NCBI GenBank assembly: GCA_945866165.1 | Contig: CAMBGO010000112.1 | Coordinates: forward strand, 1-7,416 | Origin: Chitinophaga pinensis | Lineage (GTDB): Bacteria; Bacteroidota; Bacteroidia; Chitinophagales; Chitinophagaceae | Reading direction: 5' to 3' | DNA: 7,416 nucleotides | Shown here: piece after piece, positions 5,423-7,416 of the stretch | How the letters are laid out: each line of letters begins with the position of its first letter | Numbering within the stretch: the stretch's first letter is position 1 | Made by a program: the position numbers and the translations under genes | Notes under the pieces: model-generated | What the model was told of the DNA's origin: nothing | Seen by the model: only the letters and a program-made list of their open reading frames with translations | Databases searched by the model: none

Positions 5423-7416
5423 GCACAATAGGCCAATACTTCTGCCAATTCCATTGATTCCCGAACCATGTGTGCGATAATCTACATTAAAAATGTTATT
5501 AAAATAGGCCTTAATTGAAAAAGCTTTCTGGTCAAATCCGCCGAAAAGATTAACCAAATTAAAACCAGGTGTTCCGCCCTGTGGAATACGGTTGTCAGCC
5601 TTGTCAGCTGCAGCGAGCCTTTGCTGAGGCGAGGCATAGTCATATAATATCCCAGCAATAAATTTACCCTTTTTAATATCAACTCCTATTCTAGCATTAA
5701 ATGGTGGGATTCTTCGTAATGGTTCATTTCGTGTAACACTTTCACCGAATAGCTTTGTGGCACCTGCGTAGAAAGAGAAAAAGGAAGTTGGGGTAAACTT
5801 CACCTGTGCTTCCCATCCCCTTATAAACCCTTTTTCAATATTTATTTTTTTATATACATCATAGCCTGAAATTACTTGGTCGGTCTTGATCCTTGTGATA
5901 AGATCATATAACCTTGTATTAAATACTGAAATATCTGAACTGACTTTCTTTGAAACATATTTTATTCCTAATTCTTGATTCAATGAACGCTCTGGCTTCA
6001 AGTTGTATGCCGGTGTTTCATACCTGAAATCAACAATACCCAATGTTCCAAGGTCATCCAAATTTGGAGACCTAAAACCCTCACTTATATTAGCATAAAC
6101 ATAAAACGCTTCAGATAACTTATAATTTAGTCCACCTTGAAATACCAACGCCTTCGGCTTAAGTTCAATAGCTCCAAGTGTTTCATCTTTTAGTGAAGCT
6201 TTATATACATTATACCGGAGACCACCTTCAAGATTCAACCTCCCAAAATTTAAATGATTCAACGCATACGCAGCAGCATTAATAAAACGTGATGCATTAG
6301 GATAAAGTCCTCTTAAATTATTAACTAAGCCAAATGTAAGATTCTGATCTGTTCGGGTACTTTTTATTTTATCGGCATACATTTCTATACCCGTATTCAT
6401 TGTCCAGAAATTCATGAACTCAACAAGCATATCCGCACCACCCGAAAATGTATTAACCTTATCCGCCTCTAAACGCAAAATAGTTGAATTGTTTTTCTGG
6501 CTAAACCTTGATTCCGCAAGCGCCTGATTAGAAATAAAGAAATCCAACTGCTTGATTCTTGAAGCATTAAATTTTTTATTAAGTTTTACATATGCAAAAC
6601 CCCTTGAGATTGGATCAGATTTATTAATGGCGAAGTTTTCTAACTTGTACTTATGATATACAGGTACTGATTGTTGCTGCAAATATTGATAAGCTGCATT
6701 CAGATTCCATTGAGACCCAAGATCCAACATCATTTTCCCATCAAATGATCTTTCATCGTAACCTGATGGAGATTGAATCCCAGTTGTATCACCTCCCCTT
6801 AAGTCTCCAAATTTTTTCAAACTCCCTCCCAACATCAAAGCCATTTTTTTTCCTTCATATTTCAATTCAGGTCTTACGGTGCTTTCCATTCCCCCGTCTG
6901 TAAAGCGAAGACTTGCATTCTCACTCCAACGTTGCTTATCTGAAAATTGCAAAGCAGTAGTGTTGATATTGATTACGCCTGTCATGGCATCTGTACCATA
7001 CTGAACAGAACCGGTGCCTTTCACTACATCAATTTTCTCTACAATAAATGGATCCACAAGTGTTAAATATTGGTTAGGGCCATATCGGAATATTGAATTG
7101 TTCAATCGAATACCATCTACAAGTATTAATGTTTGATTTCCAGTTAGGCCCCTAACGAACGGTGAACCTCCTGCATGATTTGTTTTTTGAATAAAGACTC
7201 CAGTAGTTCCAAATAGCGATTCAGGAACTGTTCTTGCTGACTGACGCTGGATTGATTGTTTATTCAAAACGGAAGCAGCATATGGCAGTCTGGCAATGTT
7301 AGTTGCATTTTTTGTTGCTGTTACAATCACTTCATCCAAGATCTGAAGGGTATCAGAACTGACCTGTGCATCTATTTTTTCTGGTGGAAATAAATATGTA
7401 CAAATGAATAATATCT
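5399..7416 (-). CDS. TonB-dependent outer-membrane receptor (N-terminus beyond the window)
   Basis: 671 codons are visible before the TAG at 5401-5399. The frame stays open to the right edge, so the start lies just outside. The first visible residues (ILFICTYLF, then a polar stretch ending DAQ) look like the end of a signal peptide. LQILDEVIVTATK follows, a TonB box leading straight into the plug, so no carboxypeptidase-regulatory-like N-terminal domain is present. The plug includes PFVRGLTGNQTLILVDG and VVKGTGSVQYGTDAMTGVINI. The rest is a beta-barrel with the late FRSPNLDDLG (from about residue 447) and NLKPERSLNQELG motifs. The plug, the FRSP-type box and the compact size resemble heme/hemoglobin-type receptors such as HmuR, but related receptors for siderophores, metals or vitamin B12 share them. 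The substrate is unknown. An internal TTG at 7339 is not the start, because it would remove the signal peptide and TonB box. Confidence 0.95.
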   Translation of the reverse strand, partial: ILFICTYLFPPEKIDAQVSSDTLQILDEVIVTATKNATNIARLPYAASVLNKQSIQRQSARTVPESLFGTTGVFIQKTNHAGGSPFVRGLTGNQTLILVDGIRLNNSIFRYGPNQYLTLVDPFIVEKIDVVKGTGSVQYGTDAMTGVININTTALQFSDKQRWSENASLRFTDGGMESTVRPELKYEGKKMALMLGGSLKKFGDLRGGDTTGIQSPSGYDERSFDGKMMLDLGSQWNLNAAYQYLQQQSVPVYHKYKLENFAINKSDPISRGFAYVKLNKKFNASRIKQLDFFISNQALAESRFSQKNNSTILRLEADKVNTFSGGADMLVEFMNFWTMNTGIEMYADKIKSTRTDQNLTFGLVNNLRGLYPNASRFINAAAYALNHLNFGRLNLEGGLRYNVYKASLKDETLGAIELKPKALVFQGGLNYKLSEAFYVYANISEGFRSPNLDDLGTLGIVDFRYETPAYNLKPERSLNQELGIKYVSKKVSSDISVFNTRLYDLITRIKTDQVISGYDVYKKINIEKGFIRGWEAQVKFTPTSFFSFYAGATKLFGESVTRNEPLRRIPPFNARIGVDIKKGKFIAGILYDYASPQQRLAAADKADNRIPQGGTPGFNLVNLFGGFDQKAFSIKAYFNNIFNVDYRTHGSGINGIGRSIGLLCSIRFFQT

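Noticed and set aside
5484..5496. Hairpin ACATT-AAA-AATGT after the glycosyltransferase stop
   Set aside because: Only five AT-rich pairs with no T tract behind them, and it lies within receptor codons. Too weak to be called a terminator.
5427..5510. Direct repeat AATAGGCC (5427-5434 and 5503-5510)
   Set aside because: Eight bases within coding sequence and read in unrelated contexts. Compatible with chance.
1..7416. CRISPR array, insertion sequence, prophage, toxin-antitoxin or defence genes
   Set aside because: No regularly spaced repeats, transposase, integrase or small paired open frames were seen. All long frames belong to housekeeping or envelope families.

Overview
The window looks like ordinary chromosomal DNA of a member of the Bacteroidota. 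The evidence is the AT-rich composition, the scarcity of Shine-Dalgarno sequences, two good matches to the Bacteroidota-type promoter (TTG/TTTG, then 19-21 bases, then TAnnTTTG), and protein sequences typical of that phylum. A Chitinophagales-like lineage is my inference only.

Left edge (1-425): the last 34 codons of a gene that looks like an AlkD-type DNA alkylation repair protein run rightward. They face a leftward tRNA-Cys(GCA) gene with several unusual bases. A small hairpin with a T-rich tail lies between the two. The tRNA has its own promoter, whose -7 box sits inside a short inverted repeat. A second AT-rich inverted repeat lies between the tRNA promoter and the ppk promoter.

Centre (426-5422): four rightward genes. 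The first two, polyphosphate kinase (ppk1) and a short Ppx/GppA-type exopolyphosphatase, overlap by 20 bases. They form a synthesis/degradation pair for inorganic polyphosphate. After an 88-base gap come an LpxH-like (COG2908-type) metallophosphoesterase and, 3 bases later, a GT-B-fold glycosyltransferase. Their spacing suggests a two-gene unit acting on a nucleotide-sugar or glycolipid substrate, probably in envelope biogenesis.

Right edge (5399-7416): a leftward TonB-dependent outer-membrane receptor, whose extreme N-terminus lies beyond the window. Its last 24 bases overlap the end of the glycosyltransferase gene tail to tail, so there is no intergenic terminator between them.

No mobile element, CRISPR array, phage gene, defence system or toxin-antitoxin pair is visible. 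I did not find a convincing new biological system. The points most worth a second look are the odd tRNA-Cys, the dyads around the tRNA and ppk promoters, the phosphoesterase/glycosyltransferase pair, and the convergent gene overlap.
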